From Actinomyces johnsonii (GTDB taxonomy: Bacteria; Actinomycetota; Actinomycetes; Actinomycetales; Actinomycetaceae), in contig NZ_VICB01000010.1 of assembly GCF_006546835.1 (NCBI RefSeq), positions 151,396 through 215,395 of the forward strand: DNA of 64,000 nt, read 5' to 3'. Positions 26,531 through 36,269 of this stretch are shown here, one piece after another. Position numbers and translations under genes: made by a program. Position 1 is the first letter of the stretch, and each line of letters begins with the position of its first letter. The notes beneath the pieces were generated by a model that saw only the letters and a list, made by a program, of their open reading frames with translations, was not told the DNA's origin and made no database searches.

Positions 26531-27910
26531 TCAGGCCCCGATGGCCCGGGCCGCCTCAAGGCCCCGCTCGAGGTCGGCCAGGATGTCGTCGATGTGCTCG
26601 ATCCCCACGCTCAGGCGCACGGTCCCGGCGCTGATGCCGGCCGCGGCCAGGCCTGCGTCGTCGAGCTGGGAGTGTGTGGTGGTGGCCGGGTGGACCGCCA
26701 GGGAGCGCACGTCGCCGATGTTGGCCAGGTTGGAGAACAGGCCCAGGGCGTCGATGAAGGCGGCCCCCGCCTCGCGCCCGCCGGGCAGGTCGAAGGTGAG
26801 GATCGAGCCGGCCCCACGTGGACAGTACTTGCGGTGCAGCTCGTAGTAGGGGCTGGAGGCCAGGCCCGAGTAGCGCACCGCGGCGACGTCGTCGCGCCCC
26901 TCCAGCCAGGTGGCCACCGCCAGGGCGTTGTCCACGTGCCGCTCCATGCGCAGCGAGAGCGTCTCGACGCCCTGGGCGATGAGGAAGGCCGAGTGCGGTG
27001 CCAGCGAGAAGCCGAGGTCTCGCTGGCCCTCGGCGCGCGCCTTGAGGATGAAGGCCAGGTTGGCGCCCAGCGGACTGCCCACGCCCAGGTCCCGGGCGTA
27101 GACCAGGCCGTGGTAGGACTCGTCGGGCGTGTTGAAGGCGGGGAATCGCTCGGGCTGGGCGGCGAAGTCGAAGCTGCCGGAGTCCACGATCACGCCCGCC
27201 ACGGAGGAGCCGTGCCCGCCCAGGAACTTGGTCGCCGAGGCCACCACGACATCCGCGCCCCACTCGATTGGGCGGGTCAGGAACGGCGAGGCCACCGTGT
27301 TGTCTACGACCAGCGGGATGCCTAGCTCGTGCGCGGCCGCCGCGATCGCCTCGATGTCGAGGATGTCGCCGCGAGGGTTGGGAATGGTCTCCCCGAAGAA
27401 GGCGATGGTGCGATCGTCGGCCAGCGCCGCCCAGGCTGCCGGGTCGCCGGGATCGGCCACGAACCGGGTCTGGATGCCTAGCCGGGGCAGGGTGTGGGTG
27501 AGCAGGTTTGTCGTGCCCCCGTACAGCGAGGGCGAGGCCACGATGTTGTCGCCTGCCCCGCCCAGCGTCAGAAAGGTGAGGGTCGTGGCGGCCTGCCCCG
27601 ACGACGTCAGCAGTGCCCCGACGCCGCCCTCCAGGGCAGCGATCCGCTGCTCGACGATGTCATTGGTGGGGTTGGTCAGTCGCGTGTAGATGGGGCCCAG
27701 GTCGCTCAGGGCGAAGCGGGCGGCGGCCTGCTCGGCGGACTCGAAGACGTAGGAGGTGGTCTGGTAGATCGGGATGGCCCGTGCGTGGGCGGGCTCGGCC
27801 AGCGGGTCGTGCCCGGCCTGGACCTGCTTGGTCTCGAAGCGCCACCCCGCCGGGTTCGTGGGGGAGGGGGCGGCGGCCTGCTCGGGGGTGCTGGGGTGCT
27901 GGTCGGTCAT
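26531..27910 (-). CDS. metY: O-acetylhomoserine sulfhydrylase (aminocarboxypropyltransferase)
   Basis: A 459-residue PLP enzyme of the Cys/Met metabolism family that joins O-acetylhomoserine and sulfide into homocysteine. Start ATG 27910, with AAGGAG upstream; the frame is open further upstream but there is no signal there. Motifs: family opening FETKQVQAGHDP, PIYQTTSYVFES, YTRLTNPTNDIVEQRIAALEGG, and the PLP lysine in VVASATKFLGGHG (~residue 223). It is first in a two-gene operon with metX. No S-adenosylmethionine riboswitch could be recognised upstream. Confidence 0.94.
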   Translation of the reverse strand: MTDQHPSTPEQAAAPSPTNPAGWRFETKQVQAGHDPLAEPAHARAIPIYQTTSYVFESAEQAAARFALSDLGPIYTRLTNPTNDIVEQRIAALEGGVGALLTSSGQAATTLTFLTLGGAGDNIVASPSLYGGTTNLLTHTLPRLGIQTRFVADPGDPAAWAALADDRTIAFFGETIPNPRGDILDIEAIAAAAHELGIPLVVDNTVASPFLTRPIEWGADVVVASATKFLGGHGSSVAGVIVDSGSFDFAAQPERFPAFNTPDESYHGLVYARDLGVGSPLGANLAFILKARAEGQRDLGFSLAPHSAFLIAQGVETLSLRMERHVDNALAVATWLEGRDDVAAVRYSGLASSPYYELHRKYCPRGAGSILTFDLPGGREAGAAFIDALGLFSNLANIGDVRSLAVHPATTTHSQLDDAGLAAAGISAGTVRLSVGIEHIDDILADLERGLEAARAIGA

Positions 27911-28702
27911 GAGGACTCCTTGGTGATTCCCGGTGACCGGCGGCGATGTCAGTGCCACGTGCGGTGCCTGCGCTGCGCGGCGGTCGCTGCGCGCTTGCGG
28001 GTGGTTCCGCCCGGCGACCCGCTGCGCCCGGCGGCGGGGCCGGGACTCGCAGTCGGGGCGAGGTGTCGTGGCGCTTACTCGTCCGCCGTCACCGTTACTG
28101 CAATTCCTGCGATGGTGTGAGTGAGGGCGGGGACGCGCACGTGGGCCGACGGCGGCGTGCGCGTCAGCTGCGCATTCGCCCCGTGGCGGGGGCGTCCGGC
28201 CGGAGGGCCTCAGGACGACGGAACATGCTCCGACTTTAGCGGTTTCCCCCGCGGGCGGTCCAAACGGGAGTCCGAGGAGCGAGCGCCGGAGCCGGTCCGC
28301 CCCGGGTTCGCGGGCCTGCGCCGACGTGCGCAGAGCGGTTCTCTGCAGGCGCTGAGCCGACCTTTTGAAACCGCCGTTGACCTGCACGAATGGTTGGTTG
28401 TGCTGGATGTCATACGGGTCACGGGGGAGTGACGGCCTGGAGAAACCTTGTCAGCACAAGCGGGAACCGTGAACTACAGGAAGGTAAGTTACGATTGTGA
28501 ATATTGTGAATCATGTTTCTAAATGAGGCTGAAGCGACTAGTGTGGTGGCGTCACATCCGGGTCGACATCGCCCGCCGTCCTCGTCCCCTCATCCGCTCC
28601 GCGCCCCCGTGATCCCGCGGAACGGATCCTGGCGCGGGCCGACGCCGCTCCCCGGGTGAGACGACAACCTCACGTTCAGCCCCATCACGACGGAGAACCC
28701 CT
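27911..28702. other. Divergent intergenic region, metY / NlpC-P60 gene
   Basis: About 790 bp. The part nearest metY is very GC-rich; an AT-rich patch around 28480-28530 (GTGAATATTGTGAATCATG) is the best promoter candidate for the NlpC/P60 gene. No complete riboswitch consensus (SAM-I, SAM-IV or ydaO/c-di-AMP) could be matched by eye. Confidence 0.4.
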
Positions 28703-30142
28703 GTGAGCCCGATCCCCCAGAGACGACACGGACACGGCGTCGTCGCCACCGCAGTCGTGGCACTGGTATGCACCCTGGCGCCATCGGCGATCGCCGACCC
28801 TGTGGACCAGAGCGACATCGACCGTTCCAAGGCCTCGGAGCGATCGACCTCCACGTCCATCGCCTCTTTGGAGGCCCAGCTCGCCCAGCAGAGCACCACC
28901 CTGGAGCAGGCCCAGATCAAGGCGCAGGTCGCCAACGAGGACTACCTGACCGCCGTCGACGACCTCAACACGGCCACCACCGACGCCCAGACCGCGCAGA
29001 CCAATGCCGACACCGCCGCCTCCAACACCGCGGCCGCCCGCTCGGACCTGGGCTCGATCGTCGTGCAGACCTACCAGGAGAGCGGCAACCCGCTCGACCC
29101 GCTCGCCCCGTACCTGACCAGCGAGTCGCTGGCGGACCTGGCCGACGCCGACGTCGCCCTGGCCCGCGCCGGCGAGAACAACAACGCCAAGGTCCAGAAC
29201 GTCGAGGCCCTCCAGTCAGTGGCCGCGAGCATGCAGGCCATCGCCAACCAGAAGGTCAAGGACAAGGAATCCGCCAAGACCTCCGCGGACACCGCCAAGA
29301 CCGAGGCGGAGACGGCCGCCCAGGACGCCCAGAGCGCCGTCACCACCACCCAGACCAACCGCGAGAACCTCATCATCCAGCTGGCCGCCCAGCGCAACAC
29401 CACCGTCGAGCTGGAGACGCAGTACCAGAACCAGCTCGAGACCGAGCGCAAGGCTCGCGAGGAGGCCGCCGCCCAGGCCGCGGCCAAGACGGCCTCGGAG
29501 AAGGCCGCTGCCGACCTCGCCCAGAAGCAGGCGGAGCAGGCCGGGCAGACCGCCCATCCCCAGGAGTCGGCCCCCGCCCCTCAGGAATCGGCCCCCGCCC
29601 CCCAGGAGCAGGCGCCCCGGCCGGAGCCCACCTACCAGGCCCCGGCCCAGGATCCCGCCACTACCTCCCAGCCCGAGCCCGAGGCCTCCGACGACGAGAG
29701 TGAGGCCGCCCCCGCGCCCGCTCCGGCGCCCGCCCCCGAGCCGGAACCCGAGCCCGAGCCCGCGCCGTCGTACTCCGGCAACGCTGCCTCCATCGCCATC
29801 AGCACCGCCATGAGCTACATCGGCACCCCCTACGTGTGGGCAGGCGAGTCGGCCGCGGGCCTGGACTGCTCCGGGCTGACGATGGTTTCCTATGAGGCCG
29901 CCGGGGTCTACCTCACCCACTCCTCACGCGTGCAGTACGGGCAGGGCACCCAGGTCCCGCTCGACGCCGCACAGCCCGGCGACCTGGTCTTCTGGTCCTC
30001 CGACGGCAGCCAGTCCGGCATCTACCACGTGGCCATCTACTTGGGCGACGACATGATGATCGAGGCGCCGACCTTCGGCATGACCGTGCGCGTCACCTCC
30101 ATGCGCTACTCCGGCGTCATGCCCTACGCGGTGCGCTTCTGA
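28703..30142 (+). CDS. Secreted NlpC/P60 peptidoglycan endopeptidase (RipA-like)
   Basis: A 479-residue exported protein starting at GTG 28703. The signal peptide ends near LAPSAIADPVD (residue ~32). A coiled-coil segment (residues ~40-275, rich in Ala, Gln, Thr and Glu) is followed by a Pro/Glu/Ala linker with PAPQES and PEPEPEP repeats, then a C-terminal NlpC/P60 domain (residues ~365-479). Its catalytic Cys lies in GLDCSGLTMVSYEAAG and the His in IYHVAIYLGDDMMIEA. The architecture matches coiled-coil-regulated RipA/CwlO hydrolases that cut D-glutamyl-diamino acid bonds during cell separation. Confidence 0.92.
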   Translation: MSPIPQRRHGHGVVATAVVALVCTLAPSAIADPVDQSDIDRSKASERSTSTSIASLEAQLAQQSTTLEQAQIKAQVANEDYLTAVDDLNTATTDAQTAQTNADTAASNTAAARSDLGSIVVQTYQESGNPLDPLAPYLTSESLADLADADVALARAGENNNAKVQNVEALQSVAASMQAIANQKVKDKESAKTSADTAKTEAETAAQDAQSAVTTTQTNRENLIIQLAAQRNTTVELETQYQNQLETERKAREEAAAQAAAKTASEKAAADLAQKQAEQAGQTAHPQESAPAPQESAPAPQEQAPRPEPTYQAPAQDPATTSQPEPEASDDESEAAPAPAPAPAPEPEPEPEPAPSYSGNAASIAISTAMSYIGTPYVWAGESAAGLDCSGLTMVSYEAAGVYLTHSSRVQYGQGTQVPLDAAQPGDLVFWSSDGSQSGIYHVAIYLGDDMMIEAPTFGMTVRVTSMRYSGVMPYAVRF

Positions 30143-30194
30143 CGCCCGGGCGGGGCGGGCGCATCGCCCGGCCCGCCCGCGTGCGTCGTCGGCG

Positions 30195-30695
30195 TCAGTG
30201 GCCCCCGCGGGCGATGCGGTCGGCCTCGCGCTGGAAGGACTGGCGGATCTCCTCCTCGGCCTCCTCGCGGCCCACCCAGTGGGCGCCCTCGACCGACTTG
30301 CCGGGCTCGAGGTCCTTGTAGACCTCGAAGAAATGCTGGATCTCCAGGCGGTGGAACTCCGAGACGTCCTCGATGTCGGTGCGCCAGGAGGCGCGCTGGT
30401 CGGCGCTGGGCACGCACAGGACCTTGTCGTCGCCGCCCTTCTCGTCGCGCATGCGGAACATTCCCAGCGCGCGGCAGCGGATGACGCAGCCGGGGAAGGT
30501 CGGCTCCTCCAGCAGGACCAGGGCGTCCAGGGGGTCGCCGTCCTCGCCGAGCGTCTCATCGATGAAACCGTAGTCATCGGGATAGCGCGTGGAGGTGAAG
30601 AGCATGCGGTCCAAGCGGATCCGGCCGGTCTCGTGGTCGATCTCGTACTTGTTGCGGTTGCCCTTGGGGATCTCAATCGTGACGTCGAACTCCAC
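30195..30695 (-). CDS. ppa: Inorganic pyrophosphatase
   Basis: A 166-residue soluble family I pyrophosphatase that hydrolyses pyrophosphate, driving biosynthetic reactions forward. It has the family signatures [13 protein letters not shown] at the N-terminus, [20 protein letters not shown] with the metal-binding Asp residues, and YKDLEPGK. Full length for the bacterial hexameric type. It is transcribed divergently from dacB. Confidence 0.97.
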   Translation of the reverse strand: MEFDVTIEIPKGNRNKYEIDHETGRIRLDRMLFTSTRYPDDYGFIDETLGEDGDPLDALVLLEEPTFPGCVIRCRALGMFRMRDEKGGDDKVLCVPSADQRASWRTDIEDVSEFHRLEIQHFFEVYKDLEPGKSVEGAHWVGREEAEEEIRQSFQREADRIARGGH

Positions 30696-30930
30696 GGGGA
30701 GCCTCCTTCGCTCGTGTCTTCAGCTCGTTGGGCGCTGGAACGGTGCCTGACGGTCGGCGTCGATCCGGCGGGGCGGGTGTTGATGGCACTAGTGTGGCGC
30801 ACGACAGCGCTTGAGGTCAGCAAACGCGTACTCTGCACGTCGGTGCATCGGCGGGAGCGACCTCCCGGGCGCCCCATCCACCTGATATACAGGCCATCCC
30901 AGCCTGTCAACAACCCAGTCCGGAGGACGT

Positions 30931-32322
30931 ATGCGCAAGGTCCAGACCGCGGCCCTGACGGCGGCGAGCCTGCTGGTATTCGGCGGCTACTACAGCCTGG
31001 GCGATGCCCTCGACCTGGTACCCGGGCCGGTGACGGTCGCCTACGCCGACGTCGCCCCCCAGCCCTTCCCGACGCCGGCCGGTCCCAGCGCCAAGACCAC
31101 GGCCCCGACGGGCCTGGAGGCGGAGGCGCCCAAGCCGTCCAAAGCGAATTTGAGCGCCTACGTCAAGGCCGTGGCCTCCGACGCCGCCCTGGCCGGCGGA
31201 AGCGTGACCGCCTCCGTCGTCGACGTCGCCACCGGCGAGGAGCTGCTGGACCAGTCGGCCGCCACCGGGGTGACACCCGCCTCCACCAACAAGGTGCTCA
31301 CCGCCTGGGCGGCCCTGTCCTCCATGGGGCCGGGCCACACGCTCCAGACCAAGGCCGTCCTGGACGGCCAGACCGTCACCCTCGTGGGCGGCGGCGACGT
31401 TCTGCTGGCCGAGGACGCCGGGGACCCGACCGCCACGGCCGGTCATGCGGGCCTGGGCGACCTCGCCCGCGCCACCGCGGAGCAGCTCAAGTCCCAGGGG
31501 ATGACGTCGGTCTCGCTGCGCCTGGACGACACCCTATTCACCGGCGCCCAGTGGAACGACGGCTGGGAGGCCGGCAACGAGCAATACGTGGCCAAGATCC
31601 AGCCGATCATGGTGGACATCTCCTCCACGCAAAACCAGGGTTACTCGGCCGACCCGGCCATGGAGGCCGCCCAGGCCTTCGCCAGGCACCTGAGCGACGC
31701 CGGCATCACGGTCGACGGCGATGCGTCCCGCGCCGCCGCCTCCAGCGGCGCCAGGGAGCTGGCCTCGGTCTCCTCCGCCCCGCTGTCCGACATCCTGGCC
31801 CTGTCCCTCAAGACCTCCGACAACACGATGACCGAGGTCGAGGGGCGGCTCGTGGCCGTCCAGGCCAAGGAGACCGCCGATTTCGCCGGGGCCTCCAAGG
31901 CCGTGGCCGCCCAGCTGCGCAAGGACGGCTTCGACACCTCCGGACTGACCCTCCTGGACTCCTCCGGACTGGCCAAGGGCAACAAGGTGCCCGCTAGGCT
32001 CCTGACCCAGATCCTGGCCCGGTCCGCCGGCGACAAGGGCGGTTCGGCCGGCCGCACCCTCATCGCAGACCTGCCCGTCGGGGCCCTGGACGGAACCCTG
32101 GGCAACCGCCTGCACGATACGGCCGCGGCCGGCACTGTGCGCGCCAAGACCGGCTCGCTGGAGCAGACCTCCTCCCTGGCCGGCGTCGTCACGACCGCCG
32201 ACGGACGTCTTCTGGCCTTCTCGATCCTGACCAACGACTTCCCCGCCAACGGCAGCACGGCGGCCGCCGCCGCGATCGACAACCACTTCGTGGCGCCCCT
32301 GGCGGCCTGCGGCTGCTCGTGA
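30931..32322 (+). CDS. dacB: D-alanyl-D-alanine carboxypeptidase/endopeptidase (PBP4 type)
   Basis: A 463-residue exported penicillin-binding protein of the S13 family. The hydrophobic N-terminus acts as signal peptide or anchor. Active-site motifs are present in order: SxxK in GVTPASTNKVLTAW (~residue 114), SxN in SLKTSDNTMTEVEG (~residue 295) and KTG in VRAKTGSLEQTSS (~residue 408). It trims or cuts peptidoglycan stem peptides outside the cell. It is first in the gene order dacB, DUF2342 metalloprotease, hpt, common in actinobacteria. Confidence 0.93.
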   Translation: MRKVQTAALTAASLLVFGGYYSLGDALDLVPGPVTVAYADVAPQPFPTPAGPSAKTTAPTGLEAEAPKPSKANLSAYVKAVASDAALAGGSVTASVVDVATGEELLDQSAATGVTPASTNKVLTAWAALSSMGPGHTLQTKAVLDGQTVTLVGGGDVLLAEDAGDPTATAGHAGLGDLARATAEQLKSQGMTSVSLRLDDTLFTGAQWNDGWEAGNEQYVAKIQPIMVDISSTQNQGYSADPAMEAAQAFARHLSDAGITVDGDASRAAASSGARELASVSSAPLSDILALSLKTSDNTMTEVEGRLVAVQAKETADFAGASKAVAAQLRKDGFDTSGLTLLDSSGLAKGNKVPARLLTQILARSAGDKGGSAGRTLIADLPVGALDGTLGNRLHDTAAAGTVRAKTGSLEQTSSLAGVVTTADGRLLAFSILTNDFPANGSTAAAAAIDNHFVAPLAACGCS

Positions 32323-32390
32323 CACAACCGCGATGAGGCCCGTGAGATCCGTTCGATTCCCGTGAATCCCGTGAATCCTGTGAGAAAGGC

Positions 32391-33542
32391 ATGGCGGTGA
32401 CGACCAACGGTACAGCGGCGGGGCTGGTCGACTGGCGGACGGTGGAGCGCATGACCGCGCTGATCCCGGCCGGCCCCAGTGCCTCGCACTCGGCGCGCGC
32501 CAGTTCGGTGGCGGTCCTGCGCCGCTCCGCCCGGGAGGCGCCGACCTGGGTCGCCAGGATCACCGGCCTGCACCGCGCGGCCCAGCAGGTCGCCGAGACC
32601 ACGCGCGTGAGCGTCGTCGATCGGGCCGGGCTGGTGCGCGCCTCCACCCGGGCACTGCGCGGTCTCATGGAGCAGGTGCCCGCGCCGCGGGCCTCGGAGG
32701 CGGTTCGCCTCGTCGGGGCCGCCGAGATGGCCGGGGCGATGAGCCTGATCGCCACGCGGATGCTGGGGCAGGTGGTGCCCGACGCCTCGATCGGGGCGGG
32801 GGCCGGCCGCTCCGGTGGCGAGGAGCCCGGCGGCGTGCTGGCGGAAGGAGGGTGGAGGCCCTCATCGTCCCCGCACCTGCTGCTCGTGGCCCCCAACGTG
32901 CTGGCGATGCGCCGCCAGCTGGACCTGGACATGCTCGACCTGCCTGCCTGGGTCTGCCTGCACGAGACCACCCATGCCGTCCAACTCACGGCCGCTCCCT
33001 GGCTCGGCTCCTACCTGGCCGACTCCATGCGCACGGTCATCGGCGCCGTCGTCGAGGCCGTCTACGGGGGCGCGGGATCGGGGGAGCACGGGCCCGGACC
33101 GCGGCGGGGGAGCGTGGTACGCATTGCGGCGCGCGCCGGGCGGGGGCGAGTGCTCGAGGGGCTGACGAACCTCAGAGAGCGCTCGGAGGTCGCCTCGCTG
33201 GCGGCCGCGCTCACCTTCCTGGAGGGGCATGCCGAGGTGGTTCTGGACGACGTGCGGCCCAACCGGATGCCCTCAGTGCACCGTCTGCGTGCGGTCCTGT
33301 CCCGCAGTCGGGCGGTCGACGGCGGTATCGGCCCCGGGCCCGGCCTGGGCGCGCTCCTGCTGCACCGGCTCATGGGCCTGGAGGCCAAGGAGGCCCAGTA
33401 CGCCGACGGTGCCGCCTTCGTGCGCAGCGTCGTGGCGCGCATCGGGCACGAGGGGCTCAACGTCGTGTGGACCAACCCCGCGCTGCTGCCCACCCCGGCC
33501 GAGATCGCCCGCCCCGACGTGTGGGTGCGCCGCGTGAGCTGA
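32391..33542 (+). CDS. Zinc-dependent metalloprotease, DUF2342 family
   Basis: A 383-residue protein with the zincin motif HETTHAVQL (HExxH, ~residue 193) and a downstream Glu in AALTFLEGHAEVVLDD, typical of the DUF2342 family, sometimes misnamed as F420-biosynthesis associated. No signal peptide is seen. The family is actinobacterial and almost always lies beside dacB and the tilS-hpt-ftsH block. Its substrate is not known. Confidence 0.85.
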   Translation: MAVTTNGTAAGLVDWRTVERMTALIPAGPSASHSARASSVAVLRRSAREAPTWVARITGLHRAAQQVAETTRVSVVDRAGLVRASTRALRGLMEQVPAPRASEAVRLVGAAEMAGAMSLIATRMLGQVVPDASIGAGAGRSGGEEPGGVLAEGGWRPSSSPHLLLVAPNVLAMRRQLDLDMLDLPAWVCLHETTHAVQLTAAPWLGSYLADSMRTVIGAVVEAVYGGAGSGEHGPGPRRGSVVRIAARAGRGRVLEGLTNLRERSEVASLAAALTFLEGHAEVVLDDVRPNRMPSVHRLRAVLSRSRAVDGGIGPGPGLGALLLHRLMGLEAKEAQYADGAAFVRSVVARIGHEGLNVVWTNPALLPTPAEIARPDVWVRRVS

Positions 33543-33704
33543 CCGCACCGCCCCTCCTCCGTCTCCTCGTGGATGAAGGGAGTGGCGTGAAGTGCCTGGC
33601 TGGGTCCGGTGTGGCAGGCTTGTGGGGTCGACGCGGACCGGTGGCCTTCCCCAGGCCCCGGCGACTCCGCGAAGCCATGACGACGCATCAGGAGGACGGG
33701 GCGG

Positions 33705-34259
33705 ATGGACGCCACGGATATGGGATCGGACCTTCAGCAGGTACTCATCACCGAGGAGCAGATAGGGCAGCGCCTCGATGAGATGGCCGCCCAGATCGAC
33801 GCCGACTACGCGGGCCGCGACCCCCTGCTCGTGGGTGTGCTCAAGGGAGCCGTCTTCGTCATGGCGGATCTGTCTCGCCGGCTGCACATGAGCGTGCCGA
33901 TGGACTGGATGGCCGTGTCCTCCTACGGCTCGGGAACCAAGTCCTCCGGGGTGGTGCGCATCCTCAAGGACCTGGACACCGACGTCACCGGCCGTGACAT
34001 TCTCATCGTCGAGGACATCATCGACTCCGGCCTGACCCTGTCCTGGCTGCTGGGCAACCTGTCCTCCCGGGGCGCGGCCTCGGTGGAGATCGCCACACTC
34101 CTGCGCAAGCCCGACGCCGCCAAGGTCGAGGTGGACGTCAAGTACGTCGGCTTCGATATTCCTACGGAGTTCGTCGTCGGCTACGGACTGGACTATGCCG
34201 AGCGGTACCGCAACCTGCCGTTCATCGGTACGTTGAGGCCCGAGGTCTACGGAGGTTGA
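33705..34259 (+). CDS. hpt: Hypoxanthine phosphoribosyltransferase
   Basis: A 184-residue purine-salvage enzyme that attaches hypoxanthine or guanine to PRPP. It has the PRPP-binding motif [14 protein letters not shown] (~residues 98-111), [17 protein letters not shown] and the substrate-loop region [12 protein letters not shown]. Start ATG 33705, with AGGAGGACGGGGCGG just upstream. In many actinobacteria hpt is followed directly by ftsH; here ftsH is 22 kb away, beyond the CRISPR island. Confidence 0.96.
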   Translation: MDATDMGSDLQQVLITEEQIGQRLDEMAAQIDADYAGRDPLLVGVLKGAVFVMADLSRRLHMSVPMDWMAVSSYGSGTKSSGVVRILKDLDTDVTGRDILIVEDIIDSGLTLSWLLGNLSSRGAASVEIATLLRKPDAAKVEVDVKYVGFDIPTEFVVGYGLDYAERYRNLPFIGTLRPEVYGG

Positions 34260-34475
34260 CTGACGCAGGTCAACCTTGACAAAACCTGAGGGCAAAACGG
34301 GAGAATCAAGGGTAGACCGGTTGAAGCGCCGCCTACGGGCGGTGATTCCGAGGCCTATGACCTGCGCCCTGACCCCTTTTACAGGTGGTCGGAGCCGTGT
34401 ACGTTACGTTACGATAACGAGTGCAGATCGCCGACGGATGCCCCATCCCGGCGGGTGAAAGTGGAAGGACTCCTG

Positions 34476-35783
34476 GTGACGGTGAAGAAGGCTGTGCGTC
34501 GACGCGTCCCGAGGCTGGTCGGCCTCGCGGGTGCGGTGGTGCTGGCGTCCTCGCTGAGCACGCCCATGATGATGACGGCGGCGGCCGAGCCGGCCGCGGA
34601 CCCCACTTTTAATACGGTTGCCGAGATGGCGCAGGCTACCGCCGCCGCCGGCAGCACCCTCACCACCCTTGGTGACGAGGCGCCGGGCGATGGTGGCGGA
34701 CTGGTCTACACCGTTGAGAGCACGAGTCCCGCCGGCGCGCTGGGGGCCGTTTCGGTCATGCTGGCCGACGGCCAGTGGGCCGTGCCGAAGACGCTTCCGG
34801 TCGCCCCGACCGTGGCCTCGGACGGCGCCGCCGCCAGTGATGTGGTGGCCCGGGCGCAGTCCTTCGCCGACGCCGGAGGGGCCCTGGTCGTGGATCCGTC
34901 CCGTCCCACGCCGTTGTCGGGCGCGAATGTCCACGCCGGTGGTTCCGGCCCGTACCCGATCAGCTCGTCGGCTCTGGTGGGCATGGTGCTCTCCGGCTGG
35001 GATTACTCGCACACCACCTACGTGGCTGACCAGAACACCCCGGTGGGGTACCGGGCCGACGTCGGGCAGGACCTCAGCGGGGCCTGGAAGCCGGACGATC
35101 TGGCGGGCTGGTTCAACTCTCAGAACCGCCTGTGGCTGAACACGAACGGCGCCATCAACCCGGGGGACATCGTCTTCTTCTCCAACCCGCTGTCCGTGGG
35201 GCAGAGCGGTTCCGGCTCTGCTCCCGCCCAGTCCACGGTGTTCGGGAACATCTACGACGTCGGCATCTACATGGGGGACAACAAGGTCATCAGGGCCTCG
35301 TCCGGTGGTGTCCAGGTTGAGGAGCTTGACGCTCAGAAGGCGGCGGATCTCTCCCTGGTGGCGCGTCCGCTGTGGTCCGCGCCCGAGGGTGGTGCGGCCG
35401 CCCCGGATCAGCAGCAGGCGGGCAGTGGCGCCGGTGGAGGCTCGACGCCGACCCCGGATGGTTCGTCGTCGGCCTCATCCCAGCAGAGCGCGCAGGCTCC
35501 TGCGGCGGGGGCGCCCTCCGTCAACGGCGGTACGGTGCCGGACGGTTCTGGACCCGGCTCGCAGTCTTCGAACGGGACCGGCCATGACGACCGCAATGAG
35601 GTCGTGGTGGGCGCCAGCAGCAGCCAGGACAGCAAGGGGCGCACGAGCGCCGCTGAGCGGTCCTCGGCCAAGAGCGCCCGGGAGCGGTGGCTGCCGGTGA
35701 CCGGTGTGGCAATCGGCGTGCTGTCGACGGCGGCGATCCTGCTGTCCTGCGGCCTGATCGTCCTGCGTCTGCGCCGCGGCTGA
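34476..35783 (+). CDS. LPXTG-anchored surface protein with degenerate NlpC/P60-like fold
   Basis: A 435-residue exported protein. GTG 34476 was chosen because GGAAGGA lies 6 nt upstream. The signal peptide is residues ~1-38. The middle has NlpC/P60-like strands (NPGDIVFFSNPL, YDVGIYMGDNKVIRA). The usual catalytic Cys position reads SSSALVGMVLSGWDY, with Ser in place of Cys, and the usual HVxIY His is Asp, so it is probably inactive as a peptidase. A Ser/Gly/Gln-rich stalk follows, then the sortase signal LPVTG, a hydrophobic span and RLRRG. It is likely a wall-anchored binding or structural protein. It lies immediately left of the CRISPR island. Confidence 0.72.
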   Translation: MTVKKAVRRRVPRLVGLAGAVVLASSLSTPMMMTAAAEPAADPTFNTVAEMAQATAAAGSTLTTLGDEAPGDGGGLVYTVESTSPAGALGAVSVMLADGQWAVPKTLPVAPTVASDGAAASDVVARAQSFADAGGALVVDPSRPTPLSGANVHAGGSGPYPISSSALVGMVLSGWDYSHTTYVADQNTPVGYRADVGQDLSGAWKPDDLAGWFNSQNRLWLNTNGAINPGDIVFFSNPLSVGQSGSGSAPAQSTVFGNIYDVGIYMGDNKVIRASSGGVQVEELDAQKAADLSLVARPLWSAPEGGAAAPDQQQAGSGAGGGSTPTPDGSSSASSQQSAQAPAAGAPSVNGGTVPDGSGPGSQSSNGTGHDDRNEVVVGASSSQDSKGRTSAAERSSAKSARERWLPVTGVAIGVLSTAAILLSCGLIVLRLRRG

Positions 35784-36269
35784 AGCGGGGCCGGTGCGGG
35801 GCGCCTGGTTATGTTGGTCTGCCCGGTGTGCTGACGGCGCTCGTGAGCGAGCGACAAGTGGGCGCGAGGGGGCGGTCGCCGATTTTCTCGGCGCCGCCCA
35901 TGTTTTTAGCGCCTGATGGCCGGGCTCCCTGCGGTATAGCCGTTTCGGTCGCGTGACGCTTGCTGGAATCCTGTGAGGTCACCTGGCGCGAATCTACCTG
36001 AGATCAACGCGTGCATGGTGCTTGCCGTCAACGGATTTGTGGTCGGATGGGCCGTTCTCTCGCGGTGCTAGCGGTTCGGTGTCCATGCAGCGGACATGGC
36101 CGAGGCTACCGGCGATGTAGTTGGGCGGAAAACCGCGGGATTCTGCGGTTCTCGCTAGGCTCCCGATGCCTCAGCCGCGTTCATGTCCGTTCTGTGGACA
36201 CCGGTCTCCGCTCACTCGCCGGCCTTGTTGGCAACTGACGATGGCGTCAACGGCAGAGGTTATCCCTCG
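35784..36269. repeat. Left flank of array 1, diverged copy of the left flank of array 2
   Basis: About 485 bp without a gene. The stretch 35803-36002 resembles 38266-38466 along its length; for example, CTTGCTGGAATCCTG occurs in both (near 35960 and 38420), as does CCCTGCGGTA. This shows that arrays 1 and 2 arose from duplication of one unit including flanking DNA. Confidence 0.6.

Noticed and set aside
27911..28240. SAM riboswitch before metY
   Set aside because: No match by eye to SAM-I or SAM-IV core elements in the metY leader; a covariance-model scan would be decisive.
35945..36260. tRNA or attachment site at the left end of the CRISPR island
   Set aside because: No cloverleaf or integrase was found; the similarity is to the other array flank, not to a tRNA.
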